NCBI GenBank assembly: GCA_910576935.1
Contig: CAJTKG010000032.1
Coordinates: 1-32,267 of the forward strand
Direction of reading: 5' to 3'
DNA length: 32,267 bases
Source: an uncultured Muribaculaceae bacterium
GTDB taxonomy: Bacteria > Bacteroidota > Bacteroidia > Bacteroidales > Muribaculaceae
The notes under the pieces are model-generated. The model worked only from the letters and a program-made list of their open reading frames with translations. It made no database searches and was not told the origin of the DNA. The stretch's first letter is position 1, and the number at the start of each line of letters is the position of its first letter. The position numbers were made by a program, and so were the translations under genes. Positions 22,468 to 30,400 of this stretch are shown here, one piece after another.

Positions 22468-24582
22468 ATGAAACGCAACAAAACTCATCACAGCAAGAAA
22501 AGCATTAAAACGACGCTTGCCGTACTACTCTCAGGTATGATCGTACCGGCCGCAGCGGCACAGTCAGAGCCGGTCGACACCACATCCGTGCGCGAGCTCG
22601 ATGAAATCGTCATCGAAGCGCCCAAAGTCATCCGCAAATCAGACATGGACGTCTACCATCCGTCGAAGAGCGCCGTCGAAAACGCCAAAAACGGCATGCA
22701 GCTTCTCAACAATCTGATGATACCGACATTGAGCGTGAGCGATGCGCTCGGCTCTATTCAGGCCGCAGGACAATCGGTGCAGGTGCGTATCAACGGTCGC
22801 GAATCGACCATCGATCAAGTGCGCGCGCTGCTGCCCGAAACAATCAAGCGTGTCGAGTGGATCGACAATCCGGGCCTCAGGTTCGGCGGTGCAAATTATG
22901 TGCTCAATTTTATCGTAGCCAATCCTACCGTAGGCGGCTCTTTCCAGGGTCAGGCTCGCCCGGCCCTCAACCAGGCATGGGGATTCTATATGGCCGACGC
23001 CAAATTCAACAACGGACGATCGCAGTGGGAAGTGTATGCAAGCTGCAAACTGACCGAGAACCTGGAGATATACCGCGACTACAAAGAAACATTCACCCGT
23101 CCCGACGGCACATCGCTCACCCGCACCGAAACGCCGCGCGGAGGACGTCTCGACAATTCACTGCCCTATTATTTCGCGTCATACAATTACATCAAACCCG
23201 ACACCACCGTCTTTGTGGCTCAGCTGAGCGACCAACAGCATTTAGGCAACCGCACCGAATACCACGGACTATTATCGCTCAGCGACGGCACTGACGACAT
23301 CCTGCTCACCGAGCGCAACGGCGACAAAGGCAACACTCCGTCTCTGTCGCTCTACCTCCAGCAGAACTTCGCCCGCAAACAGATGCTCGTCATCGACTTC
23401 AACGCATCGATGTATATAGGCAACTCATGGTCTGACTATATCGAGCGATCTCCGGCGGCTTCTTCATACCTCACCGATATCCATACCGACATCAAAGACC
23501 GCAACCTCGCATACGGCATCGAGGCCGATTATATAAAAAACTGGAGCAACTCTCGCTTTACCGCCGGCGCGACATACACGGCCAACCGCAACCGCTCGCA
23601 GTATAGAAACCTCGACGGCAGCATATTCCACCAACGTCAGGACAAAGTATATTTCTTTGCCGAATACTTCCGCCGCTTCGGTAAATGGACAGCTACCGCC
23701 GGTATGGGCGTGCAGTATACCGACTTCCTTTTCAAAGAATCAGACCGCGGCAACCACACGTGGAGTCCGCGACCGAAAGCGACCGTCACCTACTCTCTGA
23801 ACCAGAACCACAACTTCCGTCTCGACTTCACATCATGGCAGTCGACACCCTCTTTGGCCGAAACCAACGTCGTGCCACAGCAACTCGACGGCTTCCAATG
23901 GCGCGTAGGCAATCAGAGTCTGAAGACAGCCAACTCATATATGCTCACATTCCGCTATGGATTCAACCTTCCGCGTGTGAGCGGTTCGTTCGGCGTGCGC
24001 GCTTTCACCTCACCCAATGCCATCACACCTCTGCTCTTCTGGGAGGGCGACCGCCTCATCACAACCTATGAAAACAGCCGAGGCCTGCAGAATCTCTCAT
24101 TTTTCATCGCCCCTCAGATTGAAATCATACCCGACTGGCTCGTTGCGAGCGGATACGTTCAGTATCGCATGGAGCGCATGCGAGGCACAGGATACGACAA
24201 CCGCAACAACGCATGGAGCGGCAACGCCTCAATTCAGCTCATGCACTGGGGATTTGTCCTTTCAGGCCAATATATACGCGCCCAACGCGACCTTTGGGGC
24301 GAGAAAATATCATGGGACGAAGACCTCAATATAATAGACCTCAGCTACAACCTGAAATCATGGCAGTTTGCCGCCGGCATTATAATGCCTTTCGGCAGAT
24401 ACGATCAGGGAAGCCGATCGATTAGCAAATGGAACCGAAATGAGCAGCACCTGCGCCTCAATATGCGCATACCTTACGTATCGATAAGCTACAACCTTCA
24501 GTGGGGCCGTCAGAAGCGTGGCGCTCAAAAACTCGTCGATGTCAACGCAGACGCCAATCGCTCAACCGCCGGAGGAAGATAG
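22468..24582 (+). CDS. Outer-membrane beta-barrel protein with TonB-receptor-like plug
   Basis: Predicted outer-membrane channel or receptor of the TonB-dependent-receptor-like superfamily. The 704-residue product has a signal peptide (about 1-31, ending AAAAQ), a TonB-box-like segment (ELDEIVIEAPK), a compact plug-like domain (about 50-150: MQLLNNLMIPTLSV, QVRINGRES, IKRVEWIDNPGLRFGGAN), then a barrel of alternating aromatic strands to the C-terminus. It lacks the N-terminal carboxypeptidase-like domain and any SusD partner, so it is not a classical SusC. The substrate is unknown. The preceding regulator gene is co-oriented 193 bases upstream. The very end (VDVNADANRSTAGGR) is polar and does not show the usual terminal aromatic residue. 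Confidence 0.85.
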   Translation: MKRNKTHHSKKSIKTTLAVLLSGMIVPAAAAQSEPVDTTSVRELDEIVIEAPKVIRKSDMDVYHPSKSAVENAKNGMQLLNNLMIPTLSVSDALGSIQAAGQSVQVRINGRESTIDQVRALLPETIKRVEWIDNPGLRFGGANYVLNFIVANPTVGGSFQGQARPALNQAWGFYMADAKFNNGRSQWEVYASCKLTENLEIYRDYKETFTRPDGTSLTRTETPRGGRLDNSLPYYFASYNYIKPDTTVFVAQLSDQQHLGNRTEYHGLLSLSDGTDDILLTERNGDKGNTPSLSLYLQQNFARKQMLVIDFNASMYIGNSWSDYIERSPAASSYLTDIHTDIKDRNLAYGIEADYIKNWSNSRFTAGATYTANRNRSQYRNLDGSIFHQRQDKVYFFAEYFRRFGKWTATAGMGVQYTDFLFKESDRGNHTWSPRPKATVTYSLNQNHNFRLDFTSWQSTPSLAETNVVPQQLDGFQWRVGNQSLKTANSYMLTFRYGFNLPRVSGSFGVRAFTSPNAITPLLFWEGDRLITTYENSRGLQNLSFFIAPQIEIIPDWLVASGYVQYRMERMRGTGYDNRNNAWSGNASIQLMHWGFVLSGQYIRAQRDLWGEKISWDEDLNIIDLSYNLKSWQFAAGIIMPFGRYDQGSRSISKWNRNEQHLRLNMRIPYVSISYNLQWGRQKRGAQKLVDVNADANRSTAGGR

Positions 24583-24621
24583 TGAATGTACGATTCATAA
24601 TGCACAATCCATAATCTTTTG

Positions 24622-24660
24622 GCTCTGAAATTCATATGAATTTCAGAGCTTTGCTTTCTG
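24622..24660 (+). terminator. 28-bp perfect palindrome between convergent genes
   Basis: Bases 24622-24649 form a perfect inverted repeat with 14-base arms and no spacer, starting GCTCTGAAATTC. It is followed on the plus strand by a T-rich tract, consistent with termination of the barrel gene. It includes the stop and last codons of the minus-strand TIR gene, so it would be present in both transcripts. Confidence 0.6.
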
Positions 24661-26988
24661 CTCCTCGGCAAATTTGCTGCCGCGGGCAATAGCCTTGTCG
24701 TAGTATTGCCGCGCTTTGGCCTTGTCGGCGGGACGTCCGAGGGCATAATGGTAAAGCACACCCGTCCACGCCGCACCCGATGCATCGCCCAAAGCGTCGG
24801 CCTTCTCATAATATCTCTCGGCGATCGAATAGTCATTGGCAAGCTTGCCGTTGTAATACAGATGGCCGATATATACCCAAGCCGTTGCATTACCCTTTTC
24901 GCCCGCGAGTTCATAATATTTTTTTGCTTTATTATAGTCTGTCGACGTTCCAAGTCCGTCCTCATACATCGCGCCGAGGCGAATCCACACACTGGCGTTC
25001 GGGAAGCGGCTGACACATGCCTCATAATAGCGCAAAGCCTCGGCATAGTCCTTGGCATTATAGAAGTTGTTGGCCTTTTCGATGAGCTGCCCCTCGGTCA
25101 TTGTCGAAAGATTGTCAGACACCTTGCCGCCATCGAGTCTCTCGATAGCCTTGCGGGCGCTCTCGTTGCCGGCGTCGGCCGCTTTGCGATACCAGCGCCG
25201 CGCCTCGTCGAGATTGACGGCGATACCTTTGCCGTTCTCGTGGGCATAGCCGAGGCTGTATTGTGCATATACATGGTCAAGATTAGCTGCCTTGCGGTAA
25301 TAATCGACCGATTTTGAAAAATCAACATCGACGCCGCGACCGTAATAATAGTCGTTTCCAAGAGCACAGAGGGCACGCTTGTCGCCCTTGTCTGCGAGTT
25401 TGACAAACCACGAATGGGCCTCTTTCTCGTCCTTGACACAGCCCCGGCCCTCCTGAAGCGCTATACCGAGCCAGTACATGGCCGAGTCATGATCCTGCTC
25501 GGCCGCCTTGCGATACCACTTATATGACTCCTCATAATTTTTATCGGCATCATATATAATGGCAAGATTATACTGCGCATAGTGGTAGCCCTGCCGGGCC
25601 GACATAAGATAATATTTACGTGCCGTTTCCGTATCTTTGGTCGTGCCCTCGGCGTTGTTAGTCATCCATCCTACACGAAACTGAGCCCATGAACTGCCCA
25701 TATCGGCCGCACGACGATAGAGCGGCAACGCCTCGACATATTTTTTTTCGTCATAAAGTTTATCAGCTCTTCTGACGAGCTCGTCGGCCGATTCGACGTT
25801 GCCGCCGGCTGTCTGCGCGGCCTTCGACAATTTGTCATATTGCTCCCGGGCATATTTGTTGCCTTTGTCGGCAGCCTCTTTGTAGTATTTCATGGCCATG
25901 GCCGTATCCTTGGCTACACCGTTGCCATATTCATAGCACATGCCTATATTCGATATGGCGTATACACTGCCTTTTTCAGCCGCTTTGCGATAGTATTCGA
26001 GCGCCTTGTCATAGTCGGTCGCCACGCCTTTGGCATCGTGATAATCATTGCCGAGCGCGTTATAGCCGCGCGCATCGTCTATGCCGGCAAGCTTCTCGTG
26101 CCACATATGTGCCGCCACGAGATCTTTGGCGCAACCGTTACCGTTGGCCAGAAGTATCGACAGATTGTGCATCGCCGACGCATGGCCGCCTTCGGCCGCC
26201 TTGTGATACCATTTATAGGCCTCGGCATAATTCTTATCGGTGAATTCATATATGGTGCCCAGATTAAACTGGGCATAGTTATATCCTTGGTTGGCCGACA
26301 TCATATAATACTTGCGGGCTGTCTCCATATTTTTAGTCACACCCTCACCATTGTTGGCCATCCACGCCACACGAAACTGACACCAGTAGTCACCTGCGTC
26401 GGCGGCCTTGAGATAAAGATTGTAGGCTTCATCATATCTCTTTTTGTTATAAAGAGCATCGGCAGAGCCCTTGGTCTTGTCGATATCAGACTGCGTCATT
26501 GTCGTCTTGGCTCCGCCGCCGACAGTGGCCGTGCCAGAACCGAGGCTGCCCGGCACTTTGGTCGGACGTTTGGGCATCGTGGCCGCATCGCGCCCGAGCA
26601 ACTGAAGCAGATCGTTCATCAGCACGGAGTCGATAGGATGCTGCTCGATCGTGCGCCAGTTTATGCCTGAGAAAATAAAACGCATCTTCTTTGGCATCTG
26701 TGAACCGTCGATGATATAGGGCAGTATCGAGTTGGGCTGTTTCTCGTTGAACGCAAACGTTATCTCGCTGTTGGTAAACTTCGAGACATATGAATTTTCG
26801 CTGGCGAGAAAAAGAAATATCTTGCAGTCGGTGATGGCGTCGGCAAGCACCTCGGGAAACTCCATGCCGCCGGCTATGCCCTGACGGTCGATGAAATATG
26901 AGATACCTACACGGTCGAGCGCCGCGCATATGCGCTCGGCTATCATCGTGTCCTTACGGCTGTAGCTGATAAATATATCCTGATCCAT
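24643..26988 (-). CDS. TIR-domain protein with a long Sel1-like repeat array
   Basis: The 781-residue product has an N-terminal TIR domain (about 1-135) beginning IFISYSRKD, with FIDRQGIAGGMEF as the BB-loop region and SKFTNSE placing Glu75 where TIR NAD-hydrolases carry the catalytic Glu. A low-complexity linker (135-172) leads to Sel1-type repeats (AxxWYxKAAexGxxxAxxxLGxxYxxGxGv) to the end. Two super-units (about 176-387 and 408-618) are near copies of each other, and a shorter third block covers about 637-775. No signal peptide or membrane helix is seen, so it is cytoplasmic. In known systems TIR domains deplete NAD+ or make cyclic ADP-ribose signals during phage defence, and Sel1 repeats act as protein-binding scaffolds; a defence or stress-sensing role is inferred. 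It is a single gene with its own promoter. Confidence 0.9.
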   Translation of the reverse strand: MDQDIFISYSRKDTMIAERICAALDRVGISYFIDRQGIAGGMEFPEVLADAITDCKIFLFLASENSYVSKFTNSEITFAFNEKQPNSILPYIIDGSQMPKKMRFIFSGINWRTIEQHPIDSVLMNDLLQLLGRDAATMPKRPTKVPGSLGSGTATVGGGAKTTMTQSDIDKTKGSADALYNKKRYDEAYNLYLKAADAGDYWCQFRVAWMANNGEGVTKNMETARKYYMMSANQGYNYAQFNLGTIYEFTDKNYAEAYKWYHKAAEGGHASAMHNLSILLANGNGCAKDLVAAHMWHEKLAGIDDARGYNALGNDYHDAKGVATDYDKALEYYRKAAEKGSVYAISNIGMCYEYGNGVAKDTAMAMKYYKEAADKGNKYAREQYDKLSKAAQTAGGNVESADELVRRADKLYDEKKYVEALPLYRRAADMGSSWAQFRVGWMTNNAEGTTKDTETARKYYLMSARQGYHYAQYNLAIIYDADKNYEESYKWYRKAAEQDHDSAMYWLGIALQEGRGCVKDEKEAHSWFVKLADKGDKRALCALGNDYYYGRGVDVDFSKSVDYYRKAANLDHVYAQYSLGYAHENGKGIAVNLDEARRWYRKAADAGNESARKAIERLDGGKVSDNLSTMTEGQLIEKANNFYNAKDYAEALRYYEACVSRFPNASVWIRLGAMYEDGLGTSTDYNKAKKYYELAGEKGNATAWVYIGHLYYNGKLANDYSIAERYYEKADALGDASGAAWTGVLYHYALGRPADKAKARQYYDKAIARGSKFAEEQKAKL

Positions 26989-27025
26989 GGTTATTAGCAG
27001 TGTGTATATTAGGCTTAGTTTATCG

Positions 27026-27056
27026 CAAAGATAAACATTTATTCCTACACCGACAA
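27026..27056 (-). promoter_or_regulatory. Promoter of the TIR-Sel1 gene
   Basis: On the minus strand, GTTG (TTG core at 27056-27054) is followed after 20 bases by TATCTTTG (27033-27026). This is a good Bacteroidota match, with the ATG about 38 bases downstream. Confidence 0.5.
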
Positions 27057-27081
27057 CCCGACGAATAAAATTATCCCGGTT

Positions 27082-27113
27082 TTTGCAATTATAAATTAGT
27101 TTTCATAAATTTG
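27082..27113 (+). promoter_or_regulatory. Promoter of the sodium symporter gene
   Basis: TTTG (27082-27085), 20 bases, then TAAATTTG (27106-27113): a full consensus match. The symporter ATG is about 40 bases downstream. Confidence 0.6.
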
Positions 27114-27152
27114 CGTCAATTTTACATCATAGTCAACAAATAATCATACATA

Positions 27153-28517
27153 ATGTCAAAAAAAGCTCAATTCGGTTCAAAAATAGGATTGATAGCGGCA
27201 ACGGTGGGCTCTGCCGTCGGACTTGGCAATGTCTGGCGTTTCCCGGCCGAGACACAAAGCAACGGCGGAGCGGCATTTCTGATTCTCTATATTGCCTGCG
27301 TCCTGCTGCTCGGCATCCCCGTGATGCTGGCCGAGTTCTCGCTCGGCCGCGCCGGGCGCAATGATGCAGCCGGAGCGTTCAGCCGTCTGTCTCCGGGGTC
27401 TAAGTGGCCCCTTGTCGGTGGTCTCGCGATCGTAGCCTCATATCTCATACTCTGCTACTACACGGTCGTCGCCGGATGGACTCTCGAATACCTCTGGGAG
27501 TCGATGACGGGCAACCTCTACAACATTTCGGCCGGAAGCGACGGCACTCTCGATCACGTCTTTACAGGCAAGATGAAACAATATATATTCTCTGACATCC
27601 CGCCGCTTGTTGCGACATGGGCTGTCATACTGGTCAATATAGGCATACTGCTCGGAGGTGTGCAGAAAGGCATCGAACGTCTGTCAAACATACTCATGCC
27701 CTTGCTCTTCCTGATACTTGTAGTGCTTTGCGCCGTGACTCTGAGCCTGCCCGACGCCGGCCGCGGTCTCGAATTTTTCCTGTCGCCCGATTTCTCGAAG
27801 ATCACGCCAGAAGTTTTTGTCAGCGCCCTCGGCCAGACATTCTTCTCTCTCAGCCTCGGCATGGGCATACTCATAACCTATGCGTCATATTACCCCGACG
27901 ACACCCGTCTGACACGCACATCTGTCATCGTTTCTATGATGAGCCTGCTCGTCGCCATACTCACCGGCTGCATAATATTCCCGGCCGTGACGACTTTCGG
28001 ACTCGACGACCACGGCCTTGCCGGCGCCACACTCGTCTTTGTCACCCTGCCCGAGGTATTCACCAATATGCCCGGCACAATCCTGTGGTCGATAATGTTT
28101 TTCATGCTACTTCTTGTCGCCGCGATTACATCGACGGTGTCGATAGCCGAAGTGTCGATAGCCTTCATGCAGAACCACTTCTCGATGAGCCGCCGGCGCG
28201 CGTGCCTGACGGTGATGCTGCCGCTGTTCGTCCTCAGCTCGCTATGCTCGTTGTCGTACGGCTCGCTCGCCGACATCACAATAGCCGGCAAGAATATCTT
28301 CGACTTCCTCGATTCTGCCACAACCGACATATTGTTGCCGCTTGTCTCTATCGGCGTCTGTGTCTACGTCGGCTGGTTTGCCCCACACAAACTTCTCGAC
28401 GAGCAGCTGACAAATCACGGCACGATAAAATCACGCGTAATCTCGGCGGTAGCCTTTATCATACGTTATGTGGCCCCCTTGCTCATAGCCGCCATTATGA
28501 TTTCAAAACTTATCTGA
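27153..28517 (+). CDS. Sodium:neurotransmitter symporter family (SLC6/LeuT-like) transporter
   Basis: Predicted Na+-coupled uptake system for amino acids or related amines in the inner membrane. The 454-residue product shows the family's helix-1 signature IAATVGSAVGLGNVWRFP (the unwound Na+/substrate site), then LLGIPVMLAEFSLGR, and about eleven to twelve hydrophobic helices; the length fits bacterial members. Substrate cannot be assigned from sequence. Its stop overlaps the ATG of a small lipoprotein gene by one base, and a VanZ-like gene follows, so the three form an operon from the promoter at 27082-27113. Confidence 0.93.
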   Translation: MSKKAQFGSKIGLIAATVGSAVGLGNVWRFPAETQSNGGAAFLILYIACVLLLGIPVMLAEFSLGRAGRNDAAGAFSRLSPGSKWPLVGGLAIVASYLILCYYTVVAGWTLEYLWESMTGNLYNISAGSDGTLDHVFTGKMKQYIFSDIPPLVATWAVILVNIGILLGGVQKGIERLSNILMPLLFLILVVLCAVTLSLPDAGRGLEFFLSPDFSKITPEVFVSALGQTFFSLSLGMGILITYASYYPDDTRLTRTSVIVSMMSLLVAILTGCIIFPAVTTFGLDDHGLAGATLVFVTLPEVFTNMPGTILWSIMFFMLLLVAAITSTVSIAEVSIAFMQNHFSMSRRRACLTVMLPLFVLSSLCSLSYGSLADITIAGKNIFDFLDSATTDILLPLVSIGVCVYVGWFAPHKLLDEQLTNHGTIKSRVISAVAFIIRYVAPLLIAAIMISKLI

Positions 28518-28804
28518 TGAAGGTCAGACTGACAGCTCTCGAGACCGTAGCGATGACGGCACTTGTCATTGCTCTCGCTTTTGTCATTGCCGTGACATCA
28601 TGCCCCACAGGCAACCGTCAGGCTGCTGCCGGGCGTCACATAGCCGACGCCGACAGCGTGGCCGCCGTCATCGGGGCCCGGAAGGCAGCGCACGCAGACA
28701 GTTCCGTCACAAAGACCGTCGCAAAGAAAAGGTCCGAACCAAAGAAACGCTCTGCAAGCAAAGCGACGAGCCGTAACTATCTTGATGAACCCGTCAACAA
28801 ATGA
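28517..28804 (+). CDS. Small putative lipoprotein in the symporter operon
   Basis: The 95-residue product begins at the ATG overlapping the symporter stop by one base and ends overlapping the next ATG by four bases (28801-28804), which supports it as a real gene. A hydrophobic segment (about 8-27) ends in VTSC, a good lipobox with Cys29. The rest is an Ala/Asp-rich stretch, a Lys/Arg/Ser-rich stretch and a final NYLDEPVNK. No function is recognised; it is probably a membrane-tethered, largely disordered periplasmic peptide. Confidence 0.7.
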   Translation: MKVRLTALETVAMTALVIALAFVIAVTSCPTGNRQAAAGRHIADADSVAAVIGARKAAHADSSVTKTVAKKRSEPKKRSASKATSRNYLDEPVNK

Positions 28805-29199
28805 ACCGCATTAAAATATTTCTCAGCCGATACTGGCCTACGCTTATTGTCATAGGTATTATACTCTACGCCACATTGTCGTCAAATCCCACCGGCGATG
28901 TAAGCATCGAGATACCCCATCTCGACAAACTCATCCACGCCATAATGATGGGCGGCCTCGTAGGCGCGATCGCCTTCGACTATAAAAGAGCTGAACGCCG
29001 GCGACAGCTGACGTTCAGATTCATGTGCACGGTGGCAGTATATGTAATGGTGGCATGCATAGCCGACGAACTCGCTCAGGCCTATCTGACAGACAGCCGT
29101 TCGGGCGATATCCTCGACCTCCTCGCCGACTGGGCCGGTGTCTGGATCGCGGTCTTCGCGGCACCGCCTGCCATCAACCGTGTGCTCAGACGGCGGTAA
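28801..29199 (+). CDS. VanZ-like family membrane protein
   Basis: The 132-residue product has four hydrophobic helices and the VanZ-like pattern: an early YATLSSNP, then LDKLIHAIMMGGLVG, and a late DELAQAYLTDSRSGDILDLLADWAGV, which matches the family's E-x-x-Q ... R.....D...N/D..G signature. VanZ-like proteins are small membrane proteins of mostly unknown role; a link to glycopeptide resistance applies only to the founding member. It is the last gene of the symporter operon, and its stop lies in the terminator stem. Confidence 0.82.
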   Translation: MNRIKIFLSRYWPTLIVIGIILYATLSSNPTGDVSIEIPHLDKLIHAIMMGGLVGAIAFDYKRAERRRQLTFRFMCTVAVYVMVACIADELAQAYLTDSRSGDILDLLADWAGVWIAVFAAPPAINRVLRRR

Positions 29200-29221
29200 G
29201 ACCGCCGTTTTCTCATCTTTT
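29190..29221 (+). terminator. Terminator of the symporter operon
   Basis: ACGGCGGT (29190-29197) pairs perfectly with ACCGCCGT (29201-29208) with a 3-base spacer, followed by TTTTCTCATCTTTTTT. The stem contains the start of the VanZ-like stop codon. Confidence 0.75.
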
Positions 29222-30232
29222 TTCCATAAACTCGCTGACAGCGGCTTTGAGTTCGTCGCCCTGCTTGTCGCGCACGAGTATCTTGCCGTCAGGTCCGTAA
29301 AGGATAATGCAAGGAATGCCGTTGATGCCATAGAGATCGGTCGGCACATTGCCCGCATTGATGATACACGGCCAAGGCAGTTCATGGCTGACGATGGCGG
29401 CTTCGGTGTCGGCCGGCCGGTCCCAGACAGCAACCCCGAGCACGTCGAGTCCTTTGTCTTTATACTCGCTGTAAAGCTCTTTGAGTACAGGGAGCTGACG
29501 CAGACACGGGCCACACCAGCTTGCCCAATAATCGACAAGAACATACCGGCCTTTGGCCACATAATCGCTCAGGCGTGACACTTTGCCGTTATATTCGACC
29601 TCGAAATCGGTATACATATTGCCCGGCGATGTCGCCTGACGGCGCACATGCGACTCCTTGATTTTGCCGACACGCTGATATCCGGCGAGTGCCGGATATT
29701 TCTTGAGCGCGGCATCGAATTCGGCCGGTTCGAGCGACGCGGCATCCTGAATGAAGAGGTAGTAGGCAATCGGACTGTCGAGATTTTGGGCTATCTGCGA
29801 GTCGATATACTTCTGATACTCCGAGTAGATCGCTTCACGCTCTGCGTCAGTGGCGGCAGAACGGAATTTGCCTGCGATGGCGCCTACAGAGTCACTGATG
29901 GCCTTGAGACGGTCGTTTAGCATCGACCCGAAAGCGCCGTGCTGCCGATTGTAGCCTATTGTGCCGCTCTCGAGAATGAATGTGCCGGCGCGCTGTCCGT
30001 CGACAAGCACCCGCGCCACGACCGGCTCGTCGATCTCACCGGTAAAAACGGCAGCCTTGTCGGCCACGATAACACTGTCGATCTTGTCGCCGCTGTCAAA
30101 ATTAACCATGTAAGCCATAGCACCCTCCTCGTCTTCGCCGAAGGGAATGATGACCTTGTATTTCTCGGCCGAGGCCGTCAGGCAGCATAGCGATGCCGCC
30201 GCAAAAAGAAGTGTCTTGAATGTTTTTTTCAT
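29213..30232 (-). CDS. Periplasmic TlpA/ResA-like thioredoxin-fold protein with DUF4369-like N-terminus
   Basis: Predicted periplasmic thiol-disulfide oxidoreductase. The 339-residue product has a signal peptide (about 1-22, ending LTASA), an N-terminal beta-rich domain (about 23-100) typical of DUF4369-type Bacteroidota proteins, a helical middle (about 105-195), and a C-terminal thioredoxin fold with YWASWCGPCLRQLPVL. The redox pair is Cys240/Cys243, and the cis-proline is in GINGIPCIILYGPDG. Such proteins reduce or rearrange envelope disulfides, and the partner here is unknown. The gene is monocistronic and converges on the VanZ-like gene. A -7 box candidate is upstream. Confidence 0.92.
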   Translation of the reverse strand: MKKTFKTLLFAAASLCCLTASAEKYKVIIPFGEDEEGAMAYMVNFDSGDKIDSVIVADKAAVFTGEIDEPVVARVLVDGQRAGTFILESGTIGYNRQHGAFGSMLNDRLKAISDSVGAIAGKFRSAATDAEREAIYSEYQKYIDSQIAQNLDSPIAYYLFIQDAASLEPAEFDAALKKYPALAGYQRVGKIKESHVRRQATSPGNMYTDFEVEYNGKVSRLSDYVAKGRYVLVDYWASWCGPCLRQLPVLKELYSEYKDKGLDVLGVAVWDRPADTEAAIVSHELPWPCIINAGNVPTDLYGINGIPCIILYGPDGKILVRDKQGDELKAAVSEFMEKR

Positions 30233-30277
30233 TATTATAATATTGCGGCGCTGTTGACTACGCCATGTTTACACCGG

Positions 30278-30285
30278 CAAAAATA
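30278..30285 (-). promoter_or_regulatory. Candidate -7 box of the TlpA-like gene
   Basis: The minus strand reads TATTTTTG, about 46 bases before the start codon at 30232. No good -33 element was seen. Confidence 0.35.
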
Positions 30286-30349
30286 CACAAAAAATTATAA
30301 TCTCGGTTTCTTTATATGCAGATAAGCCTGATATTAAAGGTTTTTTTAT

Positions 30350-30357
30350 TAGTTTTG
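30350..30357 (+). promoter_or_regulatory. Candidate -7 box of the GH20 gene
   Basis: TAGTTTTG matches TAnnTTTG. It lies 11 bases before an ATG at 30368 and 44 bases before the preferred ATG at 30401, which supports the later start. Confidence 0.45.
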
Positions 30358-30400
30358 CACTATAACCATGCATTATCCTATAACTCAACAACTCCAATCA

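Noticed and set aside
25840..26670. 276-codon plus-strand frame opposite the TIR-Sel1 gene
   Set aside because: It mirrors the repetitive Sel1 coding sequence; its hydrophobic composition comes from complementing Ala/Lys/Tyr codons.
27617..28516. Long Arg/His-rich plus-strand frame inside the symporter gene
   Set aside because: It is a frame shadow of the symporter. Only the part from the ATG at 28517 onward, after the symporter stop, is a real small gene.
28801..29199. Vancomycin or teicoplanin resistance gene
   Set aside because: VanZ-like proteins are widespread and mostly unrelated to resistance; no vanHAX genes are nearby.
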